From positions 1-60,658 of the forward strand of contig NCGO01000016.1 of NCBI GenBank assembly GCA_002256985.1: a DNA stretch of 60,658 nucleotides, in the 5' to 3' direction. Below the pieces are notes generated by a model. It had not been told where the DNA came from. It ran no database searches and saw nothing but the letters and a program-made list of their open reading frames with translations. Positions 43,499 through 50,968 of this stretch are shown one piece after another. A program made the translations under genes and the position numbers. The DNA is from Novosphingobium sp. 28-62-57. Lineage in GTDB: Bacteria > Pseudomonadota > Alphaproteobacteria > Sphingomonadales > Sphingomonadaceae. Within the stretch, counting starts at the first letter, position 1, and every line of letters begins with the position of its first letter.

Positions 43499-43531
43499 AA
43501 GGGCCGCTTCGGATTGACCGACGCGGCCCTT
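43499..43531 (+). terminator. Strong hairpin, probable terminator of the micro-ORF transcript
   Basis: AAGGGCCGC (43499-43507) pairs perfectly with GCGGCCCTT (43523-43531), and inside the loop TCGG pairs with CCGA. The following CACATTTATTAC is only moderately T-rich. It separates the micro-ORF from ilvE. Confidence 0.65.
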
Positions 43532-43614
43532 CACATTTATTACAGCCCCCTTGCGTTTCACGCAACAATAGTTCACGGCGCTGCATCTTCGATTCTAGCG
43601 CAAGGACTGCCCCA

Positions 43615-44715
43615 ATGGCGACGCCCGCCGAAAACAGCCTGACTTTTGCTCACCATCCGCACCCTTCCCCGGTTGCTGCGGACGTGCGGGCGCAAGTGCT
43701 GGCCAACCCCGGCTTTGGCGCTGCCTTCACCGACCATATGGTCGAAATCGACTATACCGAAGGGTCCGGCTGGCACGATCCCCGCGTCATTCCCTATGGC
43801 CCGATCGCGCTCGATCCTGCGGCTGCCGTGCTGCATTATGCGCAGGAAATCTTCGAAGGGCTGAAGGCCTATCGCCTTTCAGATGGCGGCATCGCGCTGT
43901 TTCGGCCCGAGGCCAATGCCCAGCGCTTCAACGCCTCGGCCCATCGCCTCGCCATGCCGGAATTGCCCGAAGACCTGTTCGTCGAAGCCGTGCGCCAGCA
44001 GGTGCTGATCGACAAGGACTGGTTCCCCACGGTCGAAGGCGGATCGATGTATCTGCGCCCCTTCATGTTCGCCAGCGAGGCCTTCCTCGGTGTGCGCCCG
44101 GCCAGGCAGTACAAGTTCATGGTCATCGCGAGCCCGGCGGGCAACTATTTCAAGTCGGGCGCACCTGCCGTTTCGATCTGGGTTTCGGACTATACCCGCG
44201 CGGCGCCGGGCGGCACAGGCGCAGCCAAGTGCGGCGGCAACTACGCCGCCAGCCTTGTCCCCACGGCAGAAGCCTTCTCGCGCGGGCACGATCAGGTGCT
44301 GTTCCTCGATGCCGCCGAACACAAATGGGTCGAGGAACTGGGCGGCATGAACCTGTTCTTCGTGTTCGACGATGGCTCGATCCTGACCCCCGAACTCACC
44401 GGCACGATCCTGCCCGGCATCACCCGCTCCAGCCTGCTGAAACTGGCCGCCGAAGAGGGTCTGACCGTGCGCGAAGGCCGCTACAGCCTTGACCAGTGGC
44501 AGGCTGATGCTGCTTCGGGACGCTTGCTCGAAACCTTTGCTTGCGGCACCGCTGCGGTGGTCACCCCGGTGGGCAAGGTTGCAAGCCAAACGGGCGAATT
44601 TGCCATCGGATCGGGCGGTCCGGGCCAATTGACGCAAAGCTTGCGCGCCAAGCTCGTCGGCATCCAGCGCGGCGAGATTGCTGACACGCATGGCTGGGTA
44701 AAGCGCATCGCCTGA
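43615..44715 (+). CDS. ilvE: Branched-chain amino acid aminotransferase
   Basis: A 366-residue fold-type IV PLP enzyme that transaminates Leu, Ile and Val with 2-oxoglutarate. The PLP lysine is K205 in GGTGAAKCGGNYAASL. Other family blocks are LHYAQEIFEGLKAYR, SMYLRPFMFASEAFLGV, WVEELGGMNLFFVF and FACGTAAVVTPVG. The length fits the 340-370 residue bacterial/eukaryotic BCAT2-like type rather than the 309-residue E. coli type. AAGGA lies 9 bases before the ATG. The promoter probably lies between the hairpin at 43531 and the start. Confidence 0.95.
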   Translation: MATPAENSLTFAHHPHPSPVAADVRAQVLANPGFGAAFTDHMVEIDYTEGSGWHDPRVIPYGPIALDPAAAVLHYAQEIFEGLKAYRLSDGGIALFRPEANAQRFNASAHRLAMPELPEDLFVEAVRQQVLIDKDWFPTVEGGSMYLRPFMFASEAFLGVRPARQYKFMVIASPAGNYFKSGAPAVSIWVSDYTRAAPGGTGAAKCGGNYAASLVPTAEAFSRGHDQVLFLDAAEHKWVEELGGMNLFFVFDDGSILTPELTGTILPGITRSSLLKLAAEEGLTVREGRYSLDQWQADAASGRLLETFACGTAAVVTPVGKVASQTGEFAIGSGGPGQLTQSLRAKLVGIQRGEIADTHGWVKRIA

Positions 44716-44754
44716 AGGCCAACCCGTAAACTACACACGCAAACAAAGCACCAT

Positions 44755-44839
44755 GCGCCCCCGCGCAGGCGGGGGCCTCAGGGTTGTTACGGAACCCAAG
44801 CGTAAAAGGCCTGAGGTCCCCGCCTGCGCGGGGACGCGG
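44755..44839. repeat. Dispersed GC-rich paired-hairpin repeat (family A, copy 3)
   Basis: Left hairpin GCGCCCCCGCGCAGGCGGGG and right hairpin GTCCCCGCCTGCGCGGGGAC, with GTTGTTACGGAACC between, as in the copy at 6864. It follows ilvE and may act as its terminator. Confidence 0.82.
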
Positions 44840-44897
44840 ATTGCGTTCAGGCAGTTGTCATTCCGCAATCATCATGGCATCGCTCACTCCGAATTAA

Positions 44898-44914
44898 ACG
44901 CCCAGTTAGGGCGT
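44898..44914 (+). promoter_or_regulatory. Small inverted repeat before the SDR gene
   Basis: ACGCCC (44898-44903) is repeated in inverse as GGGCGT (44909-44914), 17 bases before the SDR start codon. It could be an operator or a hairpin in the 5' leader near the ribosome binding site CGGAG. Confidence 0.35.
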
Positions 44915-44931
44915 CACCCGGAGTGTCTTGC

Positions 44932-45840
44932 ATGACCATTTCCTTCGAAGGCCGCGTGGCCATCGTCACCGGCGCAGGCGGCGGACTGGGCCGCGCCTAT
45001 GCGCTCGAACTGGCAAAGCGCGGCGCGAAAGTGGTGGTCAACGATCTTGGCGGATCGCGCGATGGCACCGGCCATTCGGACGCGGCGCTCAAAGTGGTCG
45101 AGGAGATCGAGTCTGCGGGCGGCGAGGCGATGCCAAACGGCCGCTCGGTCAGCGAATACGAACAGATGGTCGAAATGGTCGCCAAGGCCCGCGAGCGCTG
45201 GGGCGGCGTCCACGTGCTGATCAACAACGCCGGCATCCTGCGCGACAAGAGCTTCACCAAGATGGACCCGGCTGACTTTGAGACGGTAGTCAAAGTCCAT
45301 CTGATCGGCTCGGCCTTCGCCACCAAGGCCTGCTGGGACCTGATGCGCGAACAGAACTACGGCCGCATCCTGATGACCGCCTCGTCCTCCGGCCTGTTCG
45401 GCAACTTCGGCCAGGCCAACTACGGCGCGGCAAAGCTGGGCGTCGCAGGCCTTGCCAAGACGCTCTACCTCGAAGGCGCGAAGAACAACATCAAGGTCAA
45501 CACGCTGGCCCCCGTCGCCGCCACGCGCATGACCGAAGACATCTTCCCCGAAGAAGCCTTCAAGCTGTTCAACCCCGAAACCGTCGTGCCCGCCGCCCTC
45601 TTCCTCGTCTCGGAAGACGCCCCCACCAACGCCATCGTCGGCGCAGGCGCTGGCGGCTATCACTCGGCTTGGGTCACGATGAACAAGGGCGTGTTGCTGC
45701 CGCCTGCAGAGCAAACCGTCGAAGGCTTCGCCGCGAACTGGGACAAGATCAGCGACCGCGCGGATGATTTCGTGCCGCGTTCCGGGCCGGAGCAGGCGCA
45801 CATAATCATCAGCCAATTGCAGGCGGCGATGAAGGGGTAG
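44932..45840 (+). CDS. SDR family dehydrogenase (peroxisomal MFE-2/HSD17B4-like hydroxyacyl-CoA type)
   Basis: A 302-residue short-chain dehydrogenase. The NAD(P)-binding TGAGGGLG is at residues 13-20, VNDLGGSRDGTG follows, NNAG is at 98-101, and the catalytic Ser (SSS at 151-153), Tyr164 and Lys168 lie in TASSSGLFGNFGQANYGAAK. The VVNDLGG-(R/S)DG pattern and the long C-terminal tail fit the (3R)-hydroxyacyl-CoA dehydrogenase domain of multifunctional enzyme 2, here as a stand-alone protein. It probably acts in fatty acid or steroid side-chain oxidation (family inference). ATG 44932 has CGGAG upstream; a GTG at 44923 is an alternative. A small lipoprotein gene starts 10 bases after the stop. 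Confidence 0.88.
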   Translation: MTISFEGRVAIVTGAGGGLGRAYALELAKRGAKVVVNDLGGSRDGTGHSDAALKVVEEIESAGGEAMPNGRSVSEYEQMVEMVAKARERWGGVHVLINNAGILRDKSFTKMDPADFETVVKVHLIGSAFATKACWDLMREQNYGRILMTASSSGLFGNFGQANYGAAKLGVAGLAKTLYLEGAKNNIKVNTLAPVAATRMTEDIFPEEAFKLFNPETVVPAALFLVSEDAPTNAIVGAGAGGYHSAWVTMNKGVLLPPAEQTVEGFAANWDKISDRADDFVPRSGPEQAHIIISQLQAAMKG

Positions 45841-45850
45841 GTGTAGAAAG

Positions 45851-46210
45851 GTGCGCTATTTCGTTTTGGTCCTTGGCCTCTTGCTGGCCTCATGCACAGT
45901 TCAGCCAAAGAACGAAGCGCAGAGGGTTGCATTGCAAGCCGTTCGGGCAGCCGAAAACGGAGATCACGAGACGTTGGAGCGCCTGACCAAAGGAGCGAAG
46001 TTGCCTCCTTATCTAACGCCACCATCTGGTCTGACTTTGATGGCAATCCTGACTCCACCAAATTGTGATGTCGATCGGCTTTGGGGACCCGATGCAGATA
46101 GCCCGGCTACGCAGGTGCAATGGACTTGTGATTACGAAGCAGGACGTGAAATCAACTTCACTGTTCGCGACGGCCGGATCGTCGAGGTCGACTGGTATCC
46201 CGAAGAGTAA
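45851..46210 (+). CDS. Small hypothetical lipoprotein
   Basis: A 119-residue protein starting with GTG. The signal peptide MRYFVLVLGLLLASC ends in a lipobox with Cys15. The mature part has a helix (NEAQRVALQAVRAAENGD) and a compact region with two cysteines (NCDVDRLWG, WTCDYEAG) ending GRIVEVDWYPEE. I do not recognise the family. Its base composition is less GC-rich than its neighbours, a possible sign of acquisition. It may be cotranscribed with the SDR gene. Confidence 0.6.
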   Translation: MRYFVLVLGLLLASCTVQPKNEAQRVALQAVRAAENGDHETLERLTKGAKLPPYLTPPSGLTLMAILTPPNCDVDRLWGPDADSPATQVQWTCDYEAGREINFTVRDGRIVEVDWYPEE

Positions 46211-46234
46211 CGGTAGAAGCCGAGATGGCCAATC

Positions 46235-47014
46235 TTACTCCGCCCGCAACACCACCACGATCCCGCCCTCAGGCACCGCATCCCCCGCCAGCACTCGCAC
46301 GGCATCAGCCCTCGCGCGCGACAGGATCTCCGGCGCTACGCCAGCATCATACACCACCACGTCCGCCTGCCCGAGCAGCCGCGCGGTGCGTAGCGTGAGG
46401 TCCTCAGGGTTGTTCGACGTCAGGACAATCTCGAACCGCCCCGACTGCCCCTCGGCGCCCGCAGCGAGCCACGCACCGACCTTCCCCTCGCTCCCGGCCC
46501 GGAACAGGTCCAGTTCCCCGCCCTCATCCAGCGCCGCGTCCAGCGCCCGCCGCCGATCAGCCACTGACGCCCACCGAGCCCGCATCCCCTCGCGCGCTTC
46601 TTCAAGCGCCCTTGCCAGCGCGCCCAACCCTTGCGGTAGCAACCGCTCCAGCCGCAGCCGCAAAATCTTCGCCAGCCCCGCCGAAGCCCCGCCCGTCCCC
46701 ACCGCGATCAGCACCGGGTCACGGTCCAAAATCGAAGGCGTGGTGAAATCGCACAGTTCGGGCCGGTCCACCACGTTGACCAGCAGCCCCGCACAGCGCA
46801 GCCGGATCGCATCGCCCTGCGCCATGTCGGGATTGTCGTGCGCGATGAAGGCCAGCCGCGCGCCGTCGTCGATCCCGGCGTTGATTTCGCGGTAGATCAC
46901 CCCGCCTGCGCGCTCAATCAGGCGCTGCTTGGCGGCTGCCGCATCCCCCTCACCCAGCAGGATCACCGGCTGGCCCGCGATGCGGTGAAAGAGGGGGAGG
47001 CTGTGGAGGGTCAT
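46235..47014 (-). CDS. Siroheme synthase N-domain protein (precorrin-2 dehydrogenase/ferrochelatase-like) with a vestigial SUMT segment
   Basis: A 259-residue protein. The N-terminal Rossmann domain (LPLFHRIAGQPVILLGEGDAAAAKQRLIERAG) and VNVVDRPELCDFTTPSILDRDPVLIAVGTGGASAGLAKILRLRLE blocks are those of CysG-N/Met8, which makes siroheme from precorrin-2. After the dimerisation region the last 60 residues (SNNPEDLTLRTARLLGQADVVVYDAGVAPEIL) look like the first part of a uroporphyrinogen III methyltransferase, but the GxGPGD-type SAM loop is altered and the rest of that domain is absent. So it is either a shortened CysG or a specialised form; a separate SUMT would be needed. Siroheme serves sulfite and nitrite reductases. 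Confidence 0.8.
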   Translation of the reverse strand: MTLHSLPLFHRIAGQPVILLGEGDAAAAKQRLIERAGGVIYREINAGIDDGARLAFIAHDNPDMAQGDAIRLRCAGLLVNVVDRPELCDFTTPSILDRDPVLIAVGTGGASAGLAKILRLRLERLLPQGLGALARALEEAREGMRARWASVADRRRALDAALDEGGELDLFRAGSEGKVGAWLAAGAEGQSGRFEIVLTSNNPEDLTLRTARLLGQADVVVYDAGVAPEILSRARADAVRVLAGDAVPEGGIVVVLRAE

Positions 47015-47036
47015 GGCGTGGCAATCACGGTTTGCG

Positions 47037-47215
47037 CCAGCGTCCTTCGACAGGCTCAGGACGAGCGGAGGTGGATTCTCAAATCCCTTATCCGCTCATG
47101 CTGAGCTTGTCGAAGCATCCCGCGCAAGGCCAGCGTCCTTCGACAGGCTCAGGACGAGCGGGGTTTGAGGTGAACGCCCCTCCCAAACCCGCTCATGCTG
47201 AGCTTGTCGAAGCAT
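47037..47215. repeat. CTTCGACAGGCTCAG-type repeat, two tandem copies (family C)
   Basis: Copy 1 spans about 47037-47119 and copy 2 about 47130-47215. Each begins GCGTCCTTCGACAGGCTCAG, continues GACGAGCGG, and ends with CCGCTCATGCTGAGCTTGTC GAAGCAT-like sequence, forming an imperfect inverted repeat. They fill the 218-base gap between the siroheme-type gene and lysA. Confidence 0.85.
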
Positions 47216-47232
47216 GCCCGCAACACCTCGCA

Positions 47233-48492
47233 TCAGGCAAGCCACTCCGGCACGCGCTCGGCCGCCAGAATCGTCGCCGGATCAATCCGGTCGGCCACTA
47301 CGGCCCACTTGTCACCATCGACCATGACTTCGGGCACCAGCGGCCGCGAATTGTAGGTGTTGGCCATCGTCGCGCCATAAGCGCCCGCGGTGCGGAACAC
47401 CGCCAGATCGCCGCGCTCCACCGTGTCGATGGTACGCGCCATCGCAAACGTGTCCGAGCTTTCGCAGATCGGGCCGACGATGTTGGCAACCACGGTCTCG
47501 CCCTTCGGCTCCACCGCCACGAAATCGTGCCATGCGTCATAAAGCGCAGGCCGCGCCAGATCGTTCATCGCGGCATCGACCACGACCCACGGATTGCCTG
47601 CACCTTCCTTCACGCGGATGACCTGCGTCACCAGTACGCCGGTGTTGCCGGTGATCACCCGGCCCGGTTCAAACATCAGCGTCACGCCCCAGTTGCCGGT
47701 CACGCGCGCAACCATCGCGGCGTATTCCTCGGGCTGCGGGAACACTTCGCCCTGTTTGTAGGGCACGCCGATGCCGCCGCCCAAATCCATGTGCGTGACG
47801 GTGTGGCCCGCCGCGCGGATCTCCTCCATCAGCCCGCCCACCTTGGTGAACGCGGCTTCCAGCGGCTCAAGCTTCGAAAGCTGGCTACCGATATGCAGCG
47901 TCAACCCGCGCATGTTCAGTCCCGGCGTGCCCGCCAGCCGTGCGTAGATTGCTGCTGCCCGGTCAAACGGAACGCCGAACTTGTTCTCGGCCTTGCCGGT
48001 GGAAATCTTGCCATGCGTGCCAGCATCAACGTCCGGGTTCACGCGCAGCGCGGCCGAGGCCACCTTGCCCATCGACGCGGCAATCTCGGCCAGTTCCAGC
48101 CCTTCTTCCTCGCTTTCGAGGTTGAACTGCCCGATCCCGGCCTCGATCCCCCGGCGCATTTCAGCGGCGGTCTTGCCCACGCCGGAAAACACGATGCCGT
48201 CCGGGTCCATGCCAGCGGCCAGCGCGCGCTCCATCTCGCCGCCCGAGACTACGTCCGCGCCATATCCCTCTGCTGCCAGCACTTTCAGCACCGACAAGTT
48301 GGGATTGGATTTCACCGCAAAGGCGATTCTGGCATTGCGCAAGATGCCCAGCGCATCGCGGAACACGCGGGCGTGGCGCGTCAAAGTTGCGCGTGAATAG
48401 ACATAGACGGGCGTGCCTACCTCGGCAGCGATCAGCGGCAGCGGCACGTCTTCGGCATGCAGCACGCCGTTCTTCAGTTCAAAATGGTCCAT
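47233..48492 (-). CDS. lysA: Diaminopimelate decarboxylase
   Basis: A 419-residue fold-type III PLP enzyme for the last step of lysine biosynthesis. The PLP lysine is K61 in IAFAVKSNPNLSVLK. The LHIGSQ, MDLGGGIGVPY and EPGRVITGNTGVLVT blocks bind the cofactor, and the catalytic cysteine lies in GPICESSD. It follows a small lipoprotein gene by 9 bases, the lptM-lysA order seen in many proteobacteria. dapF is not adjacent here; a repeat cluster follows the stop. Confidence 0.96.
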   Translation of the reverse strand: MDHFELKNGVLHAEDVPLPLIAAEVGTPVYVYSRATLTRHARVFRDALGILRNARIAFAVKSNPNLSVLKVLAAEGYGADVVSGGEMERALAAGMDPDGIVFSGVGKTAAEMRRGIEAGIGQFNLESEEEGLELAEIAASMGKVASAALRVNPDVDAGTHGKISTGKAENKFGVPFDRAAAIYARLAGTPGLNMRGLTLHIGSQLSKLEPLEAAFTKVGGLMEEIRAAGHTVTHMDLGGGIGVPYKQGEVFPQPEEYAAMVARVTGNWGVTLMFEPGRVITGNTGVLVTQVIRVKEGAGNPWVVVDAAMNDLARPALYDAWHDFVAVEPKGETVVANIVGPICESSDTFAMARTIDTVERGDLAVFRTAGAYGATMANTYNSRPLVPEVMVDGDKWAVVADRIDPATILAAERVPEWLA

Positions 48493-48501
48493 CGGAAAAA
48501 C

Positions 48502-48753
48502 TCAGCCTTCGGGTGGCAGATCAAAAGGATCGTCTTCACGATCCTGCGAGCGGCGACGCGGCTCGACATTGCGCGCAGGGGCTGCCTGCGCGGGAGGTTT
48601 GAGCAGATCGTCCGCGCCCGGCTGCACTTCGCGGCCATAGGGGATCGGCGGAGACGTCTGGTCCGGTGCCAGCTTCAGCTCGGCCCGGTTGCCGCAAGCC
48701 CCAAGGGCAAGCGCGGCCAGCGTAACAGCCAATGATGTGCGCAGTACGCTCAA
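48502..48753 (-). CDS. Small LptM-like lipoprotein
   Basis: An 83-residue lipoprotein with a TTG start that overlaps the argH stop as TTGA (48750-48753). The signal [20 protein letters not shown] has a lipobox with Cys20 followed by [20 protein letters not shown], then a Pro/Arg/Asp-rich tail. The position directly before lysA and the CG-containing mature start resemble LptM (YifL), a lipoprotein that helps LptD mature. The identification rests on position and lipobox; sequence similarity is slight. Confidence 0.65.
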   Translation of the reverse strand: MSVLRTSLAVTLAALALGACGNRAELKLAPDQTSPPIPYGREVQPGADDLLKPPAQAAPARNVEPRRRSQDREDDPFDLPPEG

Positions 48754-50159
48754 GCCGATTCCTCCAGCCCCAGCGCCACACGCGCCTCGGCCACGCGCTT
48801 CCTTACCTCGTCTGGCGCGGTTCCGCCATGGCTGCACCGCGCCGCCACGCTCGCTTCGACCGAAAGCGCGGCATAGACGCGGTCGTCGATCCGCGCATCA
48901 ATCGCCGTCAGGTCCTCCATGGACAACTGATCAAGCGCGATCCCGCGCGATTCCGCCAGCTTCACCGCGCTGCCGGTGATGTGGTGCGCTTCCCGGAACG
49001 GAATGTTGGCCTGCCGCACCAGCCAATCGGCAAGGTCCGTTGCCGTGGCATAGCCAAGCTCTGCCGCAGCGCGCATCCGCTCGGTACGGAACTTCGCCTC
49101 GGCCACCATCCCCGTCATCGCCGCGATAGAAAGCGCCAGCAACGAAGCCGCTTCGAACACCGGCGGCTTGTCGTCCTGCATGTCCTTCGAATAGGCCAGC
49201 GGCAGGCCCTTCATCGTGATCATCAGCGCAGTTAAGCACCCCACGATCCGCCCCGAATGGCCGCGCACCAGTTCGGCGGCATCGGGATTCTTCTTCTGCG
49301 GCATGATGCTGCTGCCGGTCGAAAGACTGTCAGGCAGCGTCACGAAACCGAACGGCTGGCTGGCCCAGATGATGAACTCCTCAGCCAGCCGCGACAGGTG
49401 CAACGAGCATTGCGCGGCCGCCATCAGGTAATCGAGCGCAAAGTCACGGTCGGACACCGAATCAAGGCTGTTGTCGGTCGGCCCCTCAAAGCCCAGCGCC
49501 TCTGCCGTGCGGAAGCGGTCGATGGGAAAGCCAGTGCCAGCCAGTGCCGCTGCGCCCAGAGGGCTGCGGTTCATCCGCACCCGCGCATCGGCAAAGCGCG
49601 AACGATCCCGCCCGATCATCTCGTAATAGGCCATCAGGTGATGCCCCAGCGTCACCGGCTGAGCGGTCTGCAGATGGGTGAAGCCGGGCATGATCGACCC
49701 GGCATGTTCGCCCGCGCGGCCCACCAGCGCCACCTGCAACTGCTTCAGGCCCAATTCGGCCTGATCCATCGCATCGCGCACCCACAGGCGGAAATCGGTC
49801 GCCACCTGATCATTGCGGCTGCGCGCGGTGTGCAGGCGGCCTGCCACCGGACCGATCAATTCGGCAAGGCGGCTTTCGGTGGTCATGTGGATGTCTTCAA
49901 GGTCCCAGTTTTCTGGCACACCGTTGGCTTCATATTCGGCAGCAACCGCATCCAGACCATCAGCAATGGTGGCCGCGTCCTTGGCTGAAACAATGCCTTG
50001 CGCGCCTAGCATGTCCACATGGGCCTTTGACGCGGCGATATCTTGCCGCCACAGCGCCTTGTCGAAGGGAATCGAGGCGTTAATCTCGCGCATGATCGCC
50101 GAGGGACCGCCTGCGAAGCGCCCGCCCCACATCTGGTTGGAGCCTGAATTGCCGCTCAT
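48750..50159 (-). CDS. argH: Argininosuccinate lyase
   Basis: A 469-residue enzyme of the fumarase/aspartase superfamily that splits argininosuccinate to arginine and fumarate. N-terminal [34 protein letters not shown], and the signature loop [12 protein letters not shown] (282-293) with the catalytic serine are intact. I chose the ATG at 50159, before [15 protein letters not shown]; the open frame beyond it overlaps the divergent thioredoxin gene. It overlaps the LptM-like gene at its end, so argH-lptM-lysA look like one transcript. Confidence 0.96.
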   Translation of the reverse strand: MSGNSGSNQMWGGRFAGGPSAIMREINASIPFDKALWRQDIAASKAHVDMLGAQGIVSAKDAATIADGLDAVAAEYEANGVPENWDLEDIHMTTESRLAELIGPVAGRLHTARSRNDQVATDFRLWVRDAMDQAELGLKQLQVALVGRAGEHAGSIMPGFTHLQTAQPVTLGHHLMAYYEMIGRDRSRFADARVRMNRSPLGAAALAGTGFPIDRFRTAEALGFEGPTDNSLDSVSDRDFALDYLMAAAQCSLHLSRLAEEFIIWASQPFGFVTLPDSLSTGSSIMPQKKNPDAAELVRGHSGRIVGCLTALMITMKGLPLAYSKDMQDDKPPVFEAASLLALSIAAMTGMVAEAKFRTERMRAAAELGYATATDLADWLVRQANIPFREAHHITGSAVKLAESRGIALDQLSMEDLTAIDARIDDRVYAALSVEASVAARCSHGGTAPDEVRKRVAEARVALGLEESA

Positions 50160-50742
50160 ATCCGTCCGTTCGCCCCAAATGGTGGTCTTGGTCGCAGCGC
50201 TTGCCGCAGCGGGGTGCGATAAGCAAGCCGCGCCCGACTCGCAACCGCAGAGCAGCGCGACGCCAGCGGAATCTGCGCCGAAGAACGAATTCAACGGCAC
50301 GCTCGACATCACCAACCGCGGCAAGGCCATGCCCGACTTCACCGTGACCGACCCATCGGGCAAGGCGCTGAAGCTGACCGACCTCAAAGGCACACCGGTT
50401 CTCTTGAACGTCTGGGCCACGTGGTGTGGCCCGTGCAAACTGGAAATGCCGCAGCTGGACAAGCTGGCCGCAGACAACGCGGGAACCTTGCGCGTCCTTA
50501 CCGTGTCACAGGACATCGACGGCGCAGCCAAAGTCGCGCCGTACTATGCCGAAAACAAGTTTGCGAAGCTGGAGCCGTGGCTCGATCCTGAAAACAACGT
50601 CGGTTTCTTCTACGAAACCGGGATGTTGCCGACCACCGTGCTTTACGACGCACAAGGCAAGGAAGTGTGGCGCATGATCGGCGCGCATGACTGGTCGGGG
50701 CCACGCACTGCCGCAATGCTGGCGGAGACTTTGGGGAAGTAA
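50149..50742 (+). CDS. TlpA-family thioredoxin-like lipoprotein
   Basis: A protein of about 197 residues. The signal peptide ends in a lipobox AAAGC (Cys23), a disordered Ser/Gln/Pro linker follows, then a TlpA/ResA-like thioredoxin domain with [16 protein letters not shown]; the redox pair is C93/C96, and the cis-proline is in MLPTTVL. It acts in the periplasm, likely in cytochrome c maturation or general thiol reduction. The TTG at 50149 has GGAG at good distance and gives a basic residue in the signal; the ATG at 50179 is the alternative. The start overlaps the divergent argH start by 11 bases. Confidence 0.87.
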   Translation: MPLISVRSPQMVVLVAALAAAGCDKQAAPDSQPQSSATPAESAPKNEFNGTLDITNRGKAMPDFTVTDPSGKALKLTDLKGTPVLLNVWATWCGPCKLEMPQLDKLAADNAGTLRVLTVSQDIDGAAKVAPYYAENKFAKLEPWLDPENNVGFFYETGMLPTTVLYDAQGKEVWRMIGAHDWSGPRTAAMLAETLGK

Positions 50743-50764
50743 TCCGCGCCTGAGCCACCGAATT

Positions 50765-50858
50765 CGTCATTGCGAGGAGCGCAAGCGACGAAGCAATCCA
50801 GAGCAACAGCCCGCAACGCTCTGGATTGCCGCGCTCCCTCCGGTCGCTCGCAATGACG
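50765..50858. repeat. ATTGCGAG-type dispersed repeat (family D, copy 2)
   Basis: Bounded by CGTCATTGCGAGGAGCG and CGCTCGCAATGACG, with inner CAATCCAGAG and CTCTGGATTG. This is the same family as the repeat inside gspG, here in an intergenic position between the thioredoxin and serC leaders. Confidence 0.88.
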
Positions 50859-50889
50859 ACAAAGGGGCAATACCGAAACTTAGTTTGAC

Positions 50890-50968
50890 AAACCCCACCG
50901 CGCCGCTAGGGCCGTCGGCGGGCCACGCGGTCCCAACGCCGCGCGTGCTCTCTGTAAGGAGAGACTAC
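50890..50968 (+). ncRNA. serC leader RNA (Rfam serC motif type)
   Basis: GC-rich pairings (CCGCG at 50898 with CGCGG at 50926; CGCCG at 50901 with CGGCG at 50916) are followed by a hairpin in which CTCTC (50948-50952) pairs with GAGAG (50959-50963). That hairpin contains the serC ribosome binding site AAGGAGAG. This fits the published description of the serC leader in alphaproteobacteria, a putative regulatory RNA before serC-serA whose last stem overlaps the ribosome binding site. The ligand is unknown. Confidence 0.7.

Noticed and set aside
43200-43614. tRNA or attenuator before ilvE
   Set aside because: I found no cloverleaf, and the small peptide lacks runs of Ile, Leu or Val codons.
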